From positions 5,118-69,117 of the forward strand of contig JAKPQU010000630.1 in NCBI GenBank assembly GCA_029555925.1: a stretch of DNA of 64,000 nt, read 5' to 3'. This DNA is from Bacillota bacterium. Its GTDB lineage: Bacteria; Eremiobacterota; SpSt-956; JAKJGF01. The position numbers and the translations under genes were made by a program. Under the pieces are notes generated by a model. It made no database searches. It was not told the DNA's origin and worked only from the letters and a program-made list of their open reading frames with translations. Positions 17,118 to 26,509 of this stretch are shown here, in pieces (within the stretch, counting starts at the first letter, position 1; each line of letters opens with the position of its first letter).

Positions 17118-19097
17118 ATGAAATTAAAAAAAATCGTAACACCAATTCTGATATTCATAACGGGAATAATTATGATTACAACACTATCCGGCTGCGGTGC
17201 TCTCGTCGGTCTTATAGCTTCCGTTTTTAGTTCCGAAGCAGGTTTTGCCTGTATACCTCTTCTTTCAGATGAAAAAATTTCATCATCTCAGACAGATACT
17301 TCAGGTATGATAATCATAAAAGATGATCCTTCAAAAATTAACTGGCAGGGAATTAAATATGCCCCGCTGAACGGTGTTAATGTTCATCTGGAAGGTACGG
17401 ATAAAATAGCAGTAACAGATGAAAAAGGTTATTTTTTATTCAGTGACATACCTGACGGAATGAGAAAACTTACTGCAGAAAAATCAGGATATATATCAGT
17501 TATCCAAGAGGTTCCCATAGGTAAACCTGAAGCTGAAAGCACCATACCCGATCAATTCTTTATCTCTCCTTCTAAAGACAACCAGCTCACTATTATTCAA
17601 AAGTCATCCCATCAGTTTTATTGCTACGGGAAAACAGGAGATGCAGTTATGGAAACAGATGATGTTACCTGGAAAATATATTCATCCGGACGGGGGGAAG
17701 AAAATTTAATCGGTGTTATTGATAACAATACAGGATTAATCTGGCATATTAGCAATAAAAATGAGCAGGGAGAGGATAAATATATTACTATAGATCAGAA
17801 AAGCGGTTTATTGACTTCAATAACCAGTGAACTGCACAATGTAATACCTGAAGAAGCAAGACCCGGTATTATCCTCAACGGCACATATCCTCTTTTTGTA
17901 GAAATAGAATGTTATATGAATAAAGCTCCCGAGAAAAAGGCTAACAGTCTCGTAGTTATAGCTCCTGAAAGCGGTTCTTTAGAGGGAACTGTATATGCAG
18001 ATTACAAACCTGTATCAGGTGTAAAAATTGAAATCACAGGTACCTCCTTTTTTACAGTGACAGACGGCAAGGGACATTATTTTTTACCTGAAGTGCCGGC
18101 AGGCTCCGCAACAGTTGTTGCCCAGTATCAGAGTCAGAGTGCTTCCACTATAACAAAAATAAATCCCGGTACCACAACAACACAGGATATTAATCTCACA
18201 TCTTCTCCAGGTTCGACATTTATATACCGCGGAACTATAGGAGAAAGTACTGTATCCGGTAGTGATAATAATCATCTGAACAGACCGGAAGGGCTCGCAA
18301 TCGACAGTTCTGGTAATCTTTATATATCAGATGCATTTAATAACAGAATACAGAAATTTGATATAAATAATAACTATATAGGTACGTTAAACAGTGCGGA
18401 AGGAGTAAGCATATATAATCCGTCAGGACTTACCGTAGACTCTCAAGACAATCTCTATGTATCGGACGGGCCTAACGACAGGATTATAGTATTTGATAAA
18501 AACGGGAATGTTATCCGTGTATTAAAAAGTAAGAACGGGCAGCTTTTCAATGAACCTCTTGATGTGGCAGTAGATTCTTCCGGCAATATATTTATAAGTG
18601 ACTATAGAAATTTCCGTATAAGTAAAGTAGATTCTGGAGATAACCTTTTACAGACAATAGGTTCATCAAATCCGAATGACCCTGGTTATTATTTCGGTTC
18701 CTTTGCTCCTGACGGTCTGGCAATTGATAAAAATGATAATATATATACCGGTGACAGTTATCAAAATCACAGGGTTCAAATATACGATTCCTCCGGTAAA
18801 TATATAGCAACAATAGGTGAGCTTGGAAAAATAGGCAGTGATGATTATCATTTTTACAGGCCCGGAGATATAGCTTTTGACAGTAATGAAAATATCTTCA
18901 TAACAGATACCGGCAACCACAGAGTTCAGGTATATGACCGTAACAGAAAACATATAGATACTGCAGGTGTAGCAGGTATAGCAGGAAATACAAATGATAA
19001 ATTTAATACACCTCTCGGTGTGGCCATAAACCCTGTTAACGGTAAAATCTATATTGCAGATACTTTCAATCACAGGGTTCAAATCTTTACAAGATAA
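17118..19097 (+). CDS. NHL-repeat lipoprotein with carboxypeptidase-regulatory domains
   Basis: The protein has 659 residues. The signal peptide ends in lipobox LSGC (about residue 26). Two carboxypeptidase-regulatory-like beta modules lie near 75-135 (VHLEGTDKIAVTDEKGYFLFSDIPDG) and 290-355 (VKIEITGTSFFTVTDGKGHYFLPEVPAG). Residues 385-659 form six NHL repeats of the type GLAIDSSGNLYISDAFNNRIQ, enough for one beta-propeller. Expected on the outer surface or in the periplasm as a binding scaffold; the ligand is unknown. It is co-transcribed with the CsgG-like/TPR gene, and a strong terminator lies 7 bases after its stop. Confidence 0.83.
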   Translation: MKLKKIVTPILIFITGIIMITTLSGCGALVGLIASVFSSEAGFACIPLLSDEKISSSQTDTSGMIIIKDDPSKINWQGIKYAPLNGVNVHLEGTDKIAVTDEKGYFLFSDIPDGMRKLTAEKSGYISVIQEVPIGKPEAESTIPDQFFISPSKDNQLTIIQKSSHQFYCYGKTGDAVMETDDVTWKIYSSGRGEENLIGVIDNNTGLIWHISNKNEQGEDKYITIDQKSGLLTSITSELHNVIPEEARPGIILNGTYPLFVEIECYMNKAPEKKANSLVVIAPESGSLEGTVYADYKPVSGVKIEITGTSFFTVTDGKGHYFLPEVPAGSATVVAQYQSQSASTITKINPGTTTTQDINLTSSPGSTFIYRGTIGESTVSGSDNNHLNRPEGLAIDSSGNLYISDAFNNRIQKFDINNNYIGTLNSAEGVSIYNPSGLTVDSQDNLYVSDGPNDRIIVFDKNGNVIRVLKSKNGQLFNEPLDVAVDSSGNIFISDYRNFRISKVDSGDNLLQTIGSSNPNDPGYYFGSFAPDGLAIDKNDNIYTGDSYQNHRVQIYDSSGKYIATIGELGKIGSDDYHFYRPGDIAFDSNENIFITDTGNHRVQVYDRNRKHIDTAGVAGIAGNTNDKFNTPLGVAINPVNGKIYIADTFNHRVQIFTR

Positions 19098-19103
19098 GGA
19101 GAA

Positions 19104-19141
19104 AAGAGTAACGTGTGATATTTCATACGTTACTCTTATTT
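19104..19141 (+). terminator. Rho-independent terminator
   Basis: A perfect 11-bp stem AAGAGTAACGT / ACGTTACTCTT (19104-19114 with 19127-19137) with a 12-base loop is followed by ATTTTATTTT. It closes the CsgG/TPR-NHL operon and sits immediately before the WD40 gene. This argues against the GTG at 19115, inside the loop, as that gene's start. Confidence 0.8.
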
Positions 19142-19147
19142 TATTTT

Positions 19148-21592
19148 ATGAACAAAATCCTGCTCTTTACGGGGATCCTTGTTTTATACGTTATTTCAAT
19201 TTCATCCGGTCAGGAACTTGAACTTGTAACACAGTCAGGCCATTCCGATACTGTATGGGTATGTTCTTTCAGCCATGACAGCAGATTTCTGGCAAGCGGA
19301 AGTATTGACGGAACAGTAAAACTATGGGATGTAAAAACCGGCAAAGAACTTAAAACTTTCTGCGGAAATTCCGAAGGTATTCTTTCTCTCTGTTTCAGTC
19401 CTGACGACACTATGCTTGCAGGGGGAAGTTCTTCAGGTTCAATAACACTGTGGTCTGTCACAGACAGAACTGTAATCTGGGAAATAAAAAAACCTGGTAC
19501 AGTAACAGAATGTATTTCCTTTAGCTATGATGGCAAATTACTTGCTCTGGGAGGAGCTAAAAATGGTAGCATAAATATTTTAGATACAGAAACCGGTAAA
19601 GAGGTTTTTACGATTACCGGTCATTCCGGAGCAGTATTATCATTAATATTTTTTCGGAAAGAAAAAAAACTGGCAAGTGCAGGCAAAGACGGAACAATAA
19701 GATTATGGGATTTAAATAATAAGGTAAAAGAAATATCTGTTTTTAACAGTCCTGTATGCTCAATTTCTTTAAGTTCAGATGAAAAATATCTTGCATGCGG
19801 AACTGAGGATAAAATGGTTAATATATGGGATATTGCTACAGGGCAGAAGGTCTATTCTCTTGCAGGCCATTCGGAACCGGTTCTGTCTGTTTCTTTCTCC
19901 CGTGACGGGAAAATGCTGGCCAGTGCGGGCCAGGATAAAAAAATTATACTGTGGGATACCCTGAGGGGCAGGGAAATATTTAAAGTCGAAGCATTTCCTT
20001 ATCCTGTTGAGTCACTATGCTTCAGCCCTGACGGAATGACACTTGCAATCGCCTGTGACGATAACATGGTAAGACTGCTGGATGTAAGTACAATAGACCC
20101 TCTGGGAGATATAAATTCACAGATAAGATATCTGAACGGGAAAGCCAATTACATATCATCGGTTACTTTCAGTCCTGACGGAAAAATCCTTGCCTGTATC
20201 ATAAAAAGGTATATATTCAATCCTGACTATAACATATCGGGAAAATATAAATACGGAAAAGAAAAAACTTCTATCATGTTATGGGATTTACAAACAGGGA
20301 AAAGCCTTCCTCCTCTTGAAACAACAGACTTCACAGATCCTTACGGAGAAAATGAACTGACATATGGAATAATATTCAGCCACAGGGGGAACATGCTGGC
20401 AGGAGCAGGTTCTTCTTCTGTTAAACTCTGGGATATAAAAACAGGTAAATTACTGAAAACCATAGAGGATAAAGAAAATTATATTACTTCTGTTGCCCTT
20501 GCAGGCGATGACAGAATTGCCACAGCATGCGGAAACACAGTCAAGTTCTACGATCTTACCGGGAATAATATAGCACTGCTCGTAAAAAATCTTCCAAATA
20601 TCGTAACATCTTTATCAATCAATAATAATATACTGGCTGCAGGCATGATGAGGAATGAATTATTCAGCACTGACAAAACAACAATAAGTCTCCGGGACAT
20701 AAAAACAGGAGAAGAGATAAATAATAAGGAAACAGGTGACAAAGAAAATTCCAACACATTTCTCACCTTCAGTACCGATGGGAAAATACTGGCAGCCGGT
20801 AATGATGACGGGAGAGTAATACTATGGGAAACGGAACAATGGAAAGAAATTTTACAGCTCGAGGGATTACCTCCTGTATCATTCAGCCCTGACGGGAACA
20901 TTCTGGCATATTCTACCATAAATAATGGTATAAAACTACTGGATATAGCTACAGGGAAAGAAATTTTGACACTGAAGGGCCACTCGAAAAAAATTAATTC
21001 TATTTCATGGTCACAGTCAGGAAAAATAATAGCAACAGGCGGAGATGATATGAAAATAAAACTGTGGGATACTATTTCCGGTAAAGAGTCAGGAACTATC
21101 ATATCGACAGATGAATATGACTGGGCCATTATAAGAGAAGATGGCAGGTTTGACGCAACACTTAAAGGTATGAAATCAATACATTTTGTCACAAAAAATA
21201 TGCCAATAATGTTATTTCAGTTGAAGGATTGCTATTACGAACCGGGATTACTCGCAAAGATAACAGGATTTAACAGTGAACCTTTCAGAGAAATAATATC
21301 CCTGAAAGACCTGCATATTTTTCCTGAAATAAAAGTAGAACTTCCGGGGAAAGATAAAATCCTTACGGTAAAACTGTTTGATCAGGGAGGAGGCACAGGT
21401 AAAGTTCAAATATATCTGAATAATAAAGAAATAGGAACATATGAGGGTAAAAGTGTTATAAATATAGATCTTTCAGGTGTTCCTTTTTTGCAGGAAGGGA
21501 AAAATATCATTACAGTAATAGCCTGGAACAGAGAGGGTTATCTTTCTAACGGAGGAATCGAATTTCCATGGATAATGAATAATGAGCGGTGA
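19148..21592 (+). CDS. Exported WD40-repeat protein
   Basis: The protein is 814 residues from ATG 19148. The N-terminus (MNKILLFTGILVLYVISISS) is a good secretion signal. It is followed by about fourteen WD40 units (GHSDTVWVCSFSHDSRFLASGS, TVKLWDVKTG, GHSGAVLSLIF, TIRLWDLNN, GHSKKINSISWS, KIKLWDTISG), enough for two seven-bladed propellers. The last ~150 residues are a non-WD beta-rich tail ending in a pattern like LFDQGGGTGKVQIYLNNKEIG. Protein-interaction scaffold outside the cytoplasm; partners are unknown. No Shine-Dalgarno precedes ATG 19148. A GTG at 19115 would extend it, but that lies inside the terminator loop. Confidence 0.83.
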   Translation: MNKILLFTGILVLYVISISSGQELELVTQSGHSDTVWVCSFSHDSRFLASGSIDGTVKLWDVKTGKELKTFCGNSEGILSLCFSPDDTMLAGGSSSGSITLWSVTDRTVIWEIKKPGTVTECISFSYDGKLLALGGAKNGSINILDTETGKEVFTITGHSGAVLSLIFFRKEKKLASAGKDGTIRLWDLNNKVKEISVFNSPVCSISLSSDEKYLACGTEDKMVNIWDIATGQKVYSLAGHSEPVLSVSFSRDGKMLASAGQDKKIILWDTLRGREIFKVEAFPYPVESLCFSPDGMTLAIACDDNMVRLLDVSTIDPLGDINSQIRYLNGKANYISSVTFSPDGKILACIIKRYIFNPDYNISGKYKYGKEKTSIMLWDLQTGKSLPPLETTDFTDPYGENELTYGIIFSHRGNMLAGAGSSSVKLWDIKTGKLLKTIEDKENYITSVALAGDDRIATACGNTVKFYDLTGNNIALLVKNLPNIVTSLSINNNILAAGMMRNELFSTDKTTISLRDIKTGEEINNKETGDKENSNTFLTFSTDGKILAAGNDDGRVILWETEQWKEILQLEGLPPVSFSPDGNILAYSTINNGIKLLDIATGKEILTLKGHSKKINSISWSQSGKIIATGGDDMKIKLWDTISGKESGTIISTDEYDWAIIREDGRFDATLKGMKSIHFVTKNMPIMLFQLKDCYYEPGLLAKITGFNSEPFREIISLKDLHIFPEIKVELPGKDKILTVKLFDQGGGTGKVQIYLNNKEIGTYEGKSVINIDLSGVPFLQEGKNIITVIAWNREGYLSNGGIEFPWIMNNER

Positions 21593-21756
21593 AAGGCTTT
21601 GTGGTCAGGTACAGGAGAAAAGAAATGCGTCATAGAACCCTGTATATAAAAATAATTGATAGCAAATGGTATTATTTGTTCTGGGAATGGGCTGACCACT
21701 GAAATTTCCAGGGTATTCGTCTATACAACGATCATATTACCTTCATCTGATCCATG

Positions 21757-23895
21757 TTACATCATTACATCAGGCGGCAGATTGTCAGGCGGCAGATTCT
21801 CAGGCGGCAGATTCTCAGGCGGCGGATTTTCTGATGGTGGAATATAAGTATCGGGAACCGGTTTAGAAGAAGATTTCTTTTCAAAGTCAGCTATCTCCTG
21901 AATAACTTTATTGAACTTTTTGGACAAATTACCTTCCGGTAACAGAATTTTAACTTTTCTGCAGATATCTTTTGCACTTTTGATATTACCACTGTCGATA
22001 AGAGCCTGTATTTTCAGGAGATAAGAGCTGATACATCCCTCTTTTGCCGATATATTAGTTTTATCTATTTTCAGGGCATTATTATATGCTTCCAGTGCCC
22101 GGTCAATATCTTTATCCATATATGCCCGGCCGATTTGTAAATAACATTCTAGAAATAAAGCTTTTACCTCTTTCTCTTTTCTCTCATTACCGGATAAAGT
22201 ATCCAATAATGTTGCAGCATTAAGATATTTGCCCATGTTTAAATAACATCTGACAAGGCCTGTTTTTGCCTGAATATTATCCTCGTCCAGTTTCAGAGCA
22301 CTGTTAAAAACATCTTCTGCTTTTTTTAAATCCTTATTTTTAAAATAAATATTTCCAAGTTTTATATATTGTTCTGCAGCTTTTTTCTTTTCTGGGATTT
22401 TTTCATAGCAACCGGCAATTTTAGCAATAAGCTCCGGTTTATCAGGTTTTTCTCCCAGAAGATATTCATCAAAACATCTGCCTCCATAAGTATATTTACC
22501 GGAAGAGTAAAACATTTCACCCCAGTCACAATAATTTTCTGAAGTTCCGCCTTTCAGGCTGATAATTTTATCCAGTTCTCTTCCGGCTTCTTCAAATTTA
22601 TTCTGAGCAAGATAGGACAGTAAGAGTATTTTATGACCTTCTTTATTATCCGGATTTAAGAGTAAAGCTTTATTACATAAATCTATAGCAATTGAAAAAT
22701 TGTGTTTTTCCAGGTGCTCTTCAGCCATATTTACAAGTCGTTCCGGATTATTAAAATAAAATTTCCACAGTCCAAGAATACCTGTTATTAACAGCAGAGA
22801 GAAAACTACAGAAATAATTGTTTTGCCTTTTCCTGTATTCTCCCCTGACGGAGATAAAGCAGTAATCAATGGAATTACAGGAGCATTTACTTTTTCTTTA
22901 ATTTCAACTTCATATTGTTTTATATCTTCTTTAAGCAGATTATCTTCCTCTGTAATTGCCTTTACAGGATGTTTATCATTTTTTATTTTCTTATTTTCTT
23001 CGTATTCTTCAATAGCTTTTTTCATTTCCTTTGCACTTATATATCTATCTTTCGGTGCCATAGAAAGGGCTTTTACAATTATAGCTTCCAGTTCTTCAGA
23101 CACAAGGGGATTAATTTTTCTCAGGGATTTAAAAGAAAAAGGCGCTAAAGGCATTTCACCTGCCAGTAAACAGTGCATGGTAGCACCAAGGGAATAAATA
23201 TCAGATGCAGGCACAGGTTTACCGTAAAAGAGTTCCTCCGCTGAGAAAACAGGAGTTCCTATTGAAGTTTTAGTTGTCTGACTGTCAGGTAAAACCCTTC
23301 TGGCTATACCGAAATCTATAAGCATGATTTTTCCGTCGCCATTTTTAATCATTATATTCGCAGGTTTTAAATCTCTGTAAACTACCGGAGGAGACAGGGA
23401 ATGGAGATAATCAAGGGCATCGAGTATCTGTTTTGACCATTCAAGAACCTTATCTTCAGGCACTCCTACAGGAAAATATCCCTGAATAACTGTTTCAAGA
23501 TCTTTGCCGTCAATAAAATCCATAACAAGATAATAACGGCCATTTTCTATAAAATAATCCTTTACAACAGGCAAATTGGGATGGCGCAGGTCATGAAGTA
23601 TTTCCGCTTCTTTTTTGAAAGCTTTGATCATATACTGCTGGTCTGCAGCACTGATTGACTGAGTAAGCATTTCCTTGACAGCACAGGGTTTATCCAGAAA
23701 TCTTCTGTCTATTGCTTCATAAACGGAACCCATACCGCCTGATTTTATCTTTCTCTTTATTTCATATCGTCCGTCAAGTATTATTCCTTTACCGAGTGAA
23801 CCGCTTTCAGTGACAGGAATTATCTTACATCCGCATCCCTGGCAGAATTTTGCATCTTCCCTGTTCTGGTGGCCACATTTATCGCAGAAAATCAT
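21757..23895 (-). CDS. Zinc-ribbon Ser/Thr protein kinase with TPR tail
   Basis: The protein has 712 residues. A zinc ribbon (C4, C7, C18, C21) is followed by a kinase domain (44-310) with glycine loop GGMGSVYEA (53-61), K74, catalytic YRDLKPAN (173-180; Tyr replaces the usual His), DFG at 194-196, and a GTPVFSAEE activation-loop end. All residues needed for activity are visible. A membrane segment (about 367-388) separates it from seven or so TPR units, expected outside the membrane. The C-terminus is a PPEN/LPPEN/LPPDN tail from a 15-bp tandem repeat. It is the likely counterpart of the PP2C phosphatase at 12098-12970. Confidence 0.87.
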   Translation of the reverse strand: MIFCDKCGHQNREDAKFCQGCGCKIIPVTESGSLGKGIILDGRYEIKRKIKSGGMGSVYEAIDRRFLDKPCAVKEMLTQSISAADQQYMIKAFKKEAEILHDLRHPNLPVVKDYFIENGRYYLVMDFIDGKDLETVIQGYFPVGVPEDKVLEWSKQILDALDYLHSLSPPVVYRDLKPANIMIKNGDGKIMLIDFGIARRVLPDSQTTKTSIGTPVFSAEELFYGKPVPASDIYSLGATMHCLLAGEMPLAPFSFKSLRKINPLVSEELEAIIVKALSMAPKDRYISAKEMKKAIEEYEENKKIKNDKHPVKAITEEDNLLKEDIKQYEVEIKEKVNAPVIPLITALSPSGENTGKGKTIISVVFSLLLITGILGLWKFYFNNPERLVNMAEEHLEKHNFSIAIDLCNKALLLNPDNKEGHKILLLSYLAQNKFEEAGRELDKIISLKGGTSENYCDWGEMFYSSGKYTYGGRCFDEYLLGEKPDKPELIAKIAGCYEKIPEKKKAAEQYIKLGNIYFKNKDLKKAEDVFNSALKLDEDNIQAKTGLVRCYLNMGKYLNAATLLDTLSGNERKEKEVKALFLECYLQIGRAYMDKDIDRALEAYNNALKIDKTNISAKEGCISSYLLKIQALIDSGNIKSAKDICRKVKILLPEGNLSKKFNKVIQEIADFEKKSSSKPVPDTYIPPSENPPPENLPPENLPPDNLPPDVMM
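21770..21829. repeat. 15-bp tandem repeat coding a Pro-rich tail
   Basis: Four copies of TCAGGCGGCAGATT(C/G/T) in phase with the kinase reading frame encode PPENL-type pentapeptides. Tandem DNA of this kind can change copy number without breaking the frame. Confidence 0.8.
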
Positions 23896-23916
23896 AAAAT
23901 TTCTCCATTTTTAAAA

Positions 23917-24031
23917 TCGTGACGCGTGACGCGTGACGCGTGACGCGTATTTTCTCACAGGGCCTTTAATAAAACGCCCCTACTCGACATTTATGTCTCA
24001 CGACTCACTTCTCACGACTCACGACTCACTA
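23917..24031. repeat. Opposed heptamer arms sharing a 58-bp block with 30498-30555
   Basis: Four perfect GTGACGC units lie beside the kinase start. A block (23945-24002) follows that matches 30498-30555 at all but two of 58 positions. Then reverse CGACTCA units lead toward the TPR-FGE gene. Confidence 0.85.
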
Positions 24032-24090
24032 TTTACTTTAACATATTTTGCTTCAGAAGGAAATATTTTTTTCATCTTGAAATTTTATCT

Positions 24091-25434
24091 ATGAAAAAAT
24101 TTATGCTATTTATGATTGTATTAATATTCTTATTCCTTTTTCAGTGCTTTTCATTGCAGGGACAGACTTCAAAAGAAGTTGAAAAACTTGTAGATAGAGC
24201 TGTAGAGCTTATAAAAGACAAAAATTATACCGGAGCTCTGCACATACTTGAAGAAGCTAAAAATAAAGATAAAAATTACTGGCCTGTCTATCTTTATACA
24301 GGTATGGCCTATCATCTTAATACTGACTACGGTAAAGCCATAATCTATTATAAAATATTTATTAAAAATGCCGGAACTCATCAGAAACTTGGAACGGCCT
24401 TTTATAATTTAGGAGATTGTTATTACCGGACAGATAAAAAGAAAGAAGCCATTGAATCACTGGAAAAAGCAAGGTCTTTATTCTATAATAATAATGAAAG
24501 AGACTATTATATAAGAACGTTGAAAAAACTTGTAGATATCACTTCAGGAAGTGAAAATAAAAAATATAGAGAAGAATTATCACATCCTTTCCCCACTGTT
24601 ACTCCGACAGCTACAAGAACTGCTATCACGACAATGACTCCTACAAAAATTCCCTTTACCCCGACACCCACAATGACTGCCACCCCTGCGGAACACATGG
24701 CCATAATAGAAGGAGGGGAATTCTATATGGGTGCTTCTGATAAAGATGTAGATAGTATTTCGGAAGAAAAACCATTGCATAAAGTATATCTGAATTCTTA
24801 TAAGATAGACATATATGAAACTACAAACAGCCAGTATTGTAAATTCTTAAATGAGAAAATGGCTGAAACAGATAGCAGTGAGTATAAATGGATCGATATA
24901 GATAACGAATATTGCAGAATAGCCAGGTCAGAAGGTAAATACATAGTTAAACAGGGAGGCTATGAAAATTATCCTGTTACCTGCGTTTCCTGGTACGGTG
25001 CAGTGGCTTACGGGAAATGGTGTTACAAGAGACTGCCTACTGAAGCGGAATGGGAGCGAGCCGCTAAAGGGCAAACAAAAAATATATATCCCTGGGGCGA
25101 TACATGGGATCCATTAAAATGCGCAAACAATACAGGCGGCGAAGGGAGCGTCATGCCGGTCGGAGCATTCCCGGCAGGTGCTTCAGAGGATAAATTAATG
25201 GATATGGCAGGAAATCTGTGCGAATGGTGCAATGACTGGTATTCTGCCGATTATTACTCTCTGAGTCCATACAAAAACCCCGGAGGTCCTCCTGACGGCT
25301 CATACAGAACTGTAAGGGGAGGTAGCTGGAATAAAAGTAAAAGTTCTTATTTTCGAACGACATGTCGATATTATTTTATGCCAGGAACAACATCACCTTA
25401 TGTAGGTTTCAGACTCGTGAAAGATGTAAGGTAA
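24091..25434 (+). CDS. Exported TPR protein with FGE-sulfatase domain
   Basis: The protein has 447 residues. A secretion signal (about 1-27) is followed by two or three TPR units (30-150) and a Thr/Pro-rich linker (about 168-205). Then comes a formylglycine-generating-enzyme/sulfatase-modifying-factor domain (IIEGGEFYMGASD, HKVYLNSYKIDIYETTNSQYCKFL, PVTCVSWYGAVAYGKWC, RLPTEAEWERAAKG, GNLCEWCNDWY, RGGSWN, VGFRLV). Many bacterial FGE-domain proteins lack the copper-binding cysteine pair and act as binding modules. I cannot tell whether this one is catalytic. No sulfatase gene is nearby. It was probably displaced from a signalling scaffold like those around it. Confidence 0.82.
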   Translation: MKKFMLFMIVLIFLFLFQCFSLQGQTSKEVEKLVDRAVELIKDKNYTGALHILEEAKNKDKNYWPVYLYTGMAYHLNTDYGKAIIYYKIFIKNAGTHQKLGTAFYNLGDCYYRTDKKKEAIESLEKARSLFYNNNERDYYIRTLKKLVDITSGSENKKYREELSHPFPTVTPTATRTAITTMTPTKIPFTPTPTMTATPAEHMAIIEGGEFYMGASDKDVDSISEEKPLHKVYLNSYKIDIYETTNSQYCKFLNEKMAETDSSEYKWIDIDNEYCRIARSEGKYIVKQGGYENYPVTCVSWYGAVAYGKWCYKRLPTEAEWERAAKGQTKNIYPWGDTWDPLKCANNTGGEGSVMPVGAFPAGASEDKLMDMAGNLCEWCNDWYSADYYSLSPYKNPGGPPDGSYRTVRGGSWNKSKSSYFRTTCRYYFMPGTTSPYVGFRLVKDVR

Positions 25435-25460
25435 AAAGATAAAAAAATCTCACCTTCATC

Positions 25461-25489
25461 TTGATTTTATCATGTATTTGCCCTATACT
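25461..25489 (+). promoter_or_regulatory. Sigma70-like promoter for the parvulin lipoprotein
   Basis: TTGATT (25461-25466), a 17-base spacer and TATACT (25484-25489), 35 bases before the start codon. Confidence 0.55.
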
Positions 25490-25524
25490 GATGGAAATAA
25501 AATTATAGAAAAGAGGTAAAGATT

Positions 25525-26277
25525 TTGAAAAGAACTTTAATCTGCTCAGTCCTTATTTTCTTGCTTATAGCCATGTTTGCAGGCTGTAATAAAGAAAGTA
25601 CATCCACCCCTCAGCCGGGAACAACTCCATCGGAAGCAACAGGTGGCACGACCCCGGTAGAAACAGTTTCCACACCTGCTGAAACTTCAGAGAAAACACC
25701 TGCTGAAACAGCGGAGAAAACACCTGCTGAAATCAGGGTTCGCCATATACTGGTAAAAACAGAAAAAGAAGCCGATGAAATAATTGCGAAATTAAAAAAA
25801 GACGGTAAAAACGCTGATTTTGCGGCAATAGCTATGGAAAAATCCATGTGTCCTTCCAAAGAAAAAGGCGGAGACTTAGGAGTATTCGGTAAAGGAGCAA
25901 TGGTGCCTGAATTTGAAAAAGCTGCATTTAATCTTAAAACAGGTGAAATAGGAAAAGTAAAAACCCAGTTCGGCTGGCATGTTATAGAAAGGACGGAGCT
26001 TCATATGGGAGAAATAAAAGCGAGTCATATACTTGTTAAAACAAAAGAAGAAGCGGAAAAAATCATTAAAGAGCTTAAAGATGGCGGAGATTTTGCAAAA
26101 ATTGCGAAGGAAAAATCCGAATGTCCTTCCAAACAAAATGGCGGAGATCTCGGTTATTTCGGCAAAGGTGCTATGGTGCCGGAATTTGAGAAAGCAGCTT
26201 TTGCTCTTAAAGTAGGAGAAATAAGTAAGCCAGTTCAGACCCAGTTCGGATGGCATGTTATAAAAAGAACGGAATAA
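25525..26277 (+). CDS. Double-parvulin peptidyl-prolyl isomerase lipoprotein
   Basis: The protein has 250 residues. The signal ends in lipobox FAGC (about residue 20). A Thr/Pro/Glu-rich spacer (to about 70) is followed by two tandem parvulin domains of about 85 residues each (VRHILVKTEKEA...FGWHVIERTE and ASHILVKTKEEA...FGWHVIKRTE). The domains share GGDLG-FGKGAMVPEFEKAAF. The core motifs HILV and FGWHVI are intact in both, so both should be active in periplasmic protein folding. It lacks the N-terminal chaperone domain of SurA/PrsA. The TTG start is supported by AAGAGGT eight bases upstream. The two halves arose by recent duplication. Confidence 0.85.
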   Translation: MKRTLICSVLIFLLIAMFAGCNKESTSTPQPGTTPSEATGGTTPVETVSTPAETSEKTPAETAEKTPAEIRVRHILVKTEKEADEIIAKLKKDGKNADFAAIAMEKSMCPSKEKGGDLGVFGKGAMVPEFEKAAFNLKTGEIGKVKTQFGWHVIERTELHMGEIKASHILVKTKEEAEKIIKELKDGGDFAKIAKEKSECPSKQNGGDLGYFGKGAMVPEFEKAAFALKVGEISKPVQTQFGWHVIKRTE

Positions 26278-26278
26278 T

Positions 26279-26316
26279 GCGTGTGATGCGTAATGCGTGA
26301 TGCGTGATGCGTGATT
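26279..26316. repeat. TGC-class heptamer array
   Basis: Five GTGATGC/GTAATGC units directly follow the parvulin stop. The rest of the 26278-26509 gap carries the promoter region of the PTCYAP gene. Confidence 0.8.
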
Positions 26317-26330
26317 GTAACTGCCGGTAT

Positions 26331-26373
26331 TGTTAACAAAGTGTTAACATTTTGCCCTTTACTGTAATAAAAT
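26331..26373 (+). promoter_or_regulatory. Operator-like palindrome and promoter of the PTCYAP gene
   Basis: TGTTAAC-N5-GTTAACA (26331-26349) is a perfect interrupted palindrome. Its right half provides a TTAACA -35 that is followed after 18 bases by TAAAAT (26368-26373). A repressor binding there would block transcription. The start codon is 137 bases downstream, leaving a long leader. Confidence 0.45.
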
Positions 26374-26509
26374 ACTGTGTTACAATTATTACATAATAAC
26401 AGACATGACCGGAGCGTTTACAATCACATATGAAAATTAAGAAGCAGTTAAGCATATAAGACTTCATCATTTTCATATAAATCTGAATAATATGGGAGGA
26501 GATATAAAC

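Noticed and set aside
19115..19147. GTG start of the WD40 gene at 19115
   Set aside because: The codon lies inside the loop of a perfect terminator hairpin; ATG 19148 gives a clean signal peptide.
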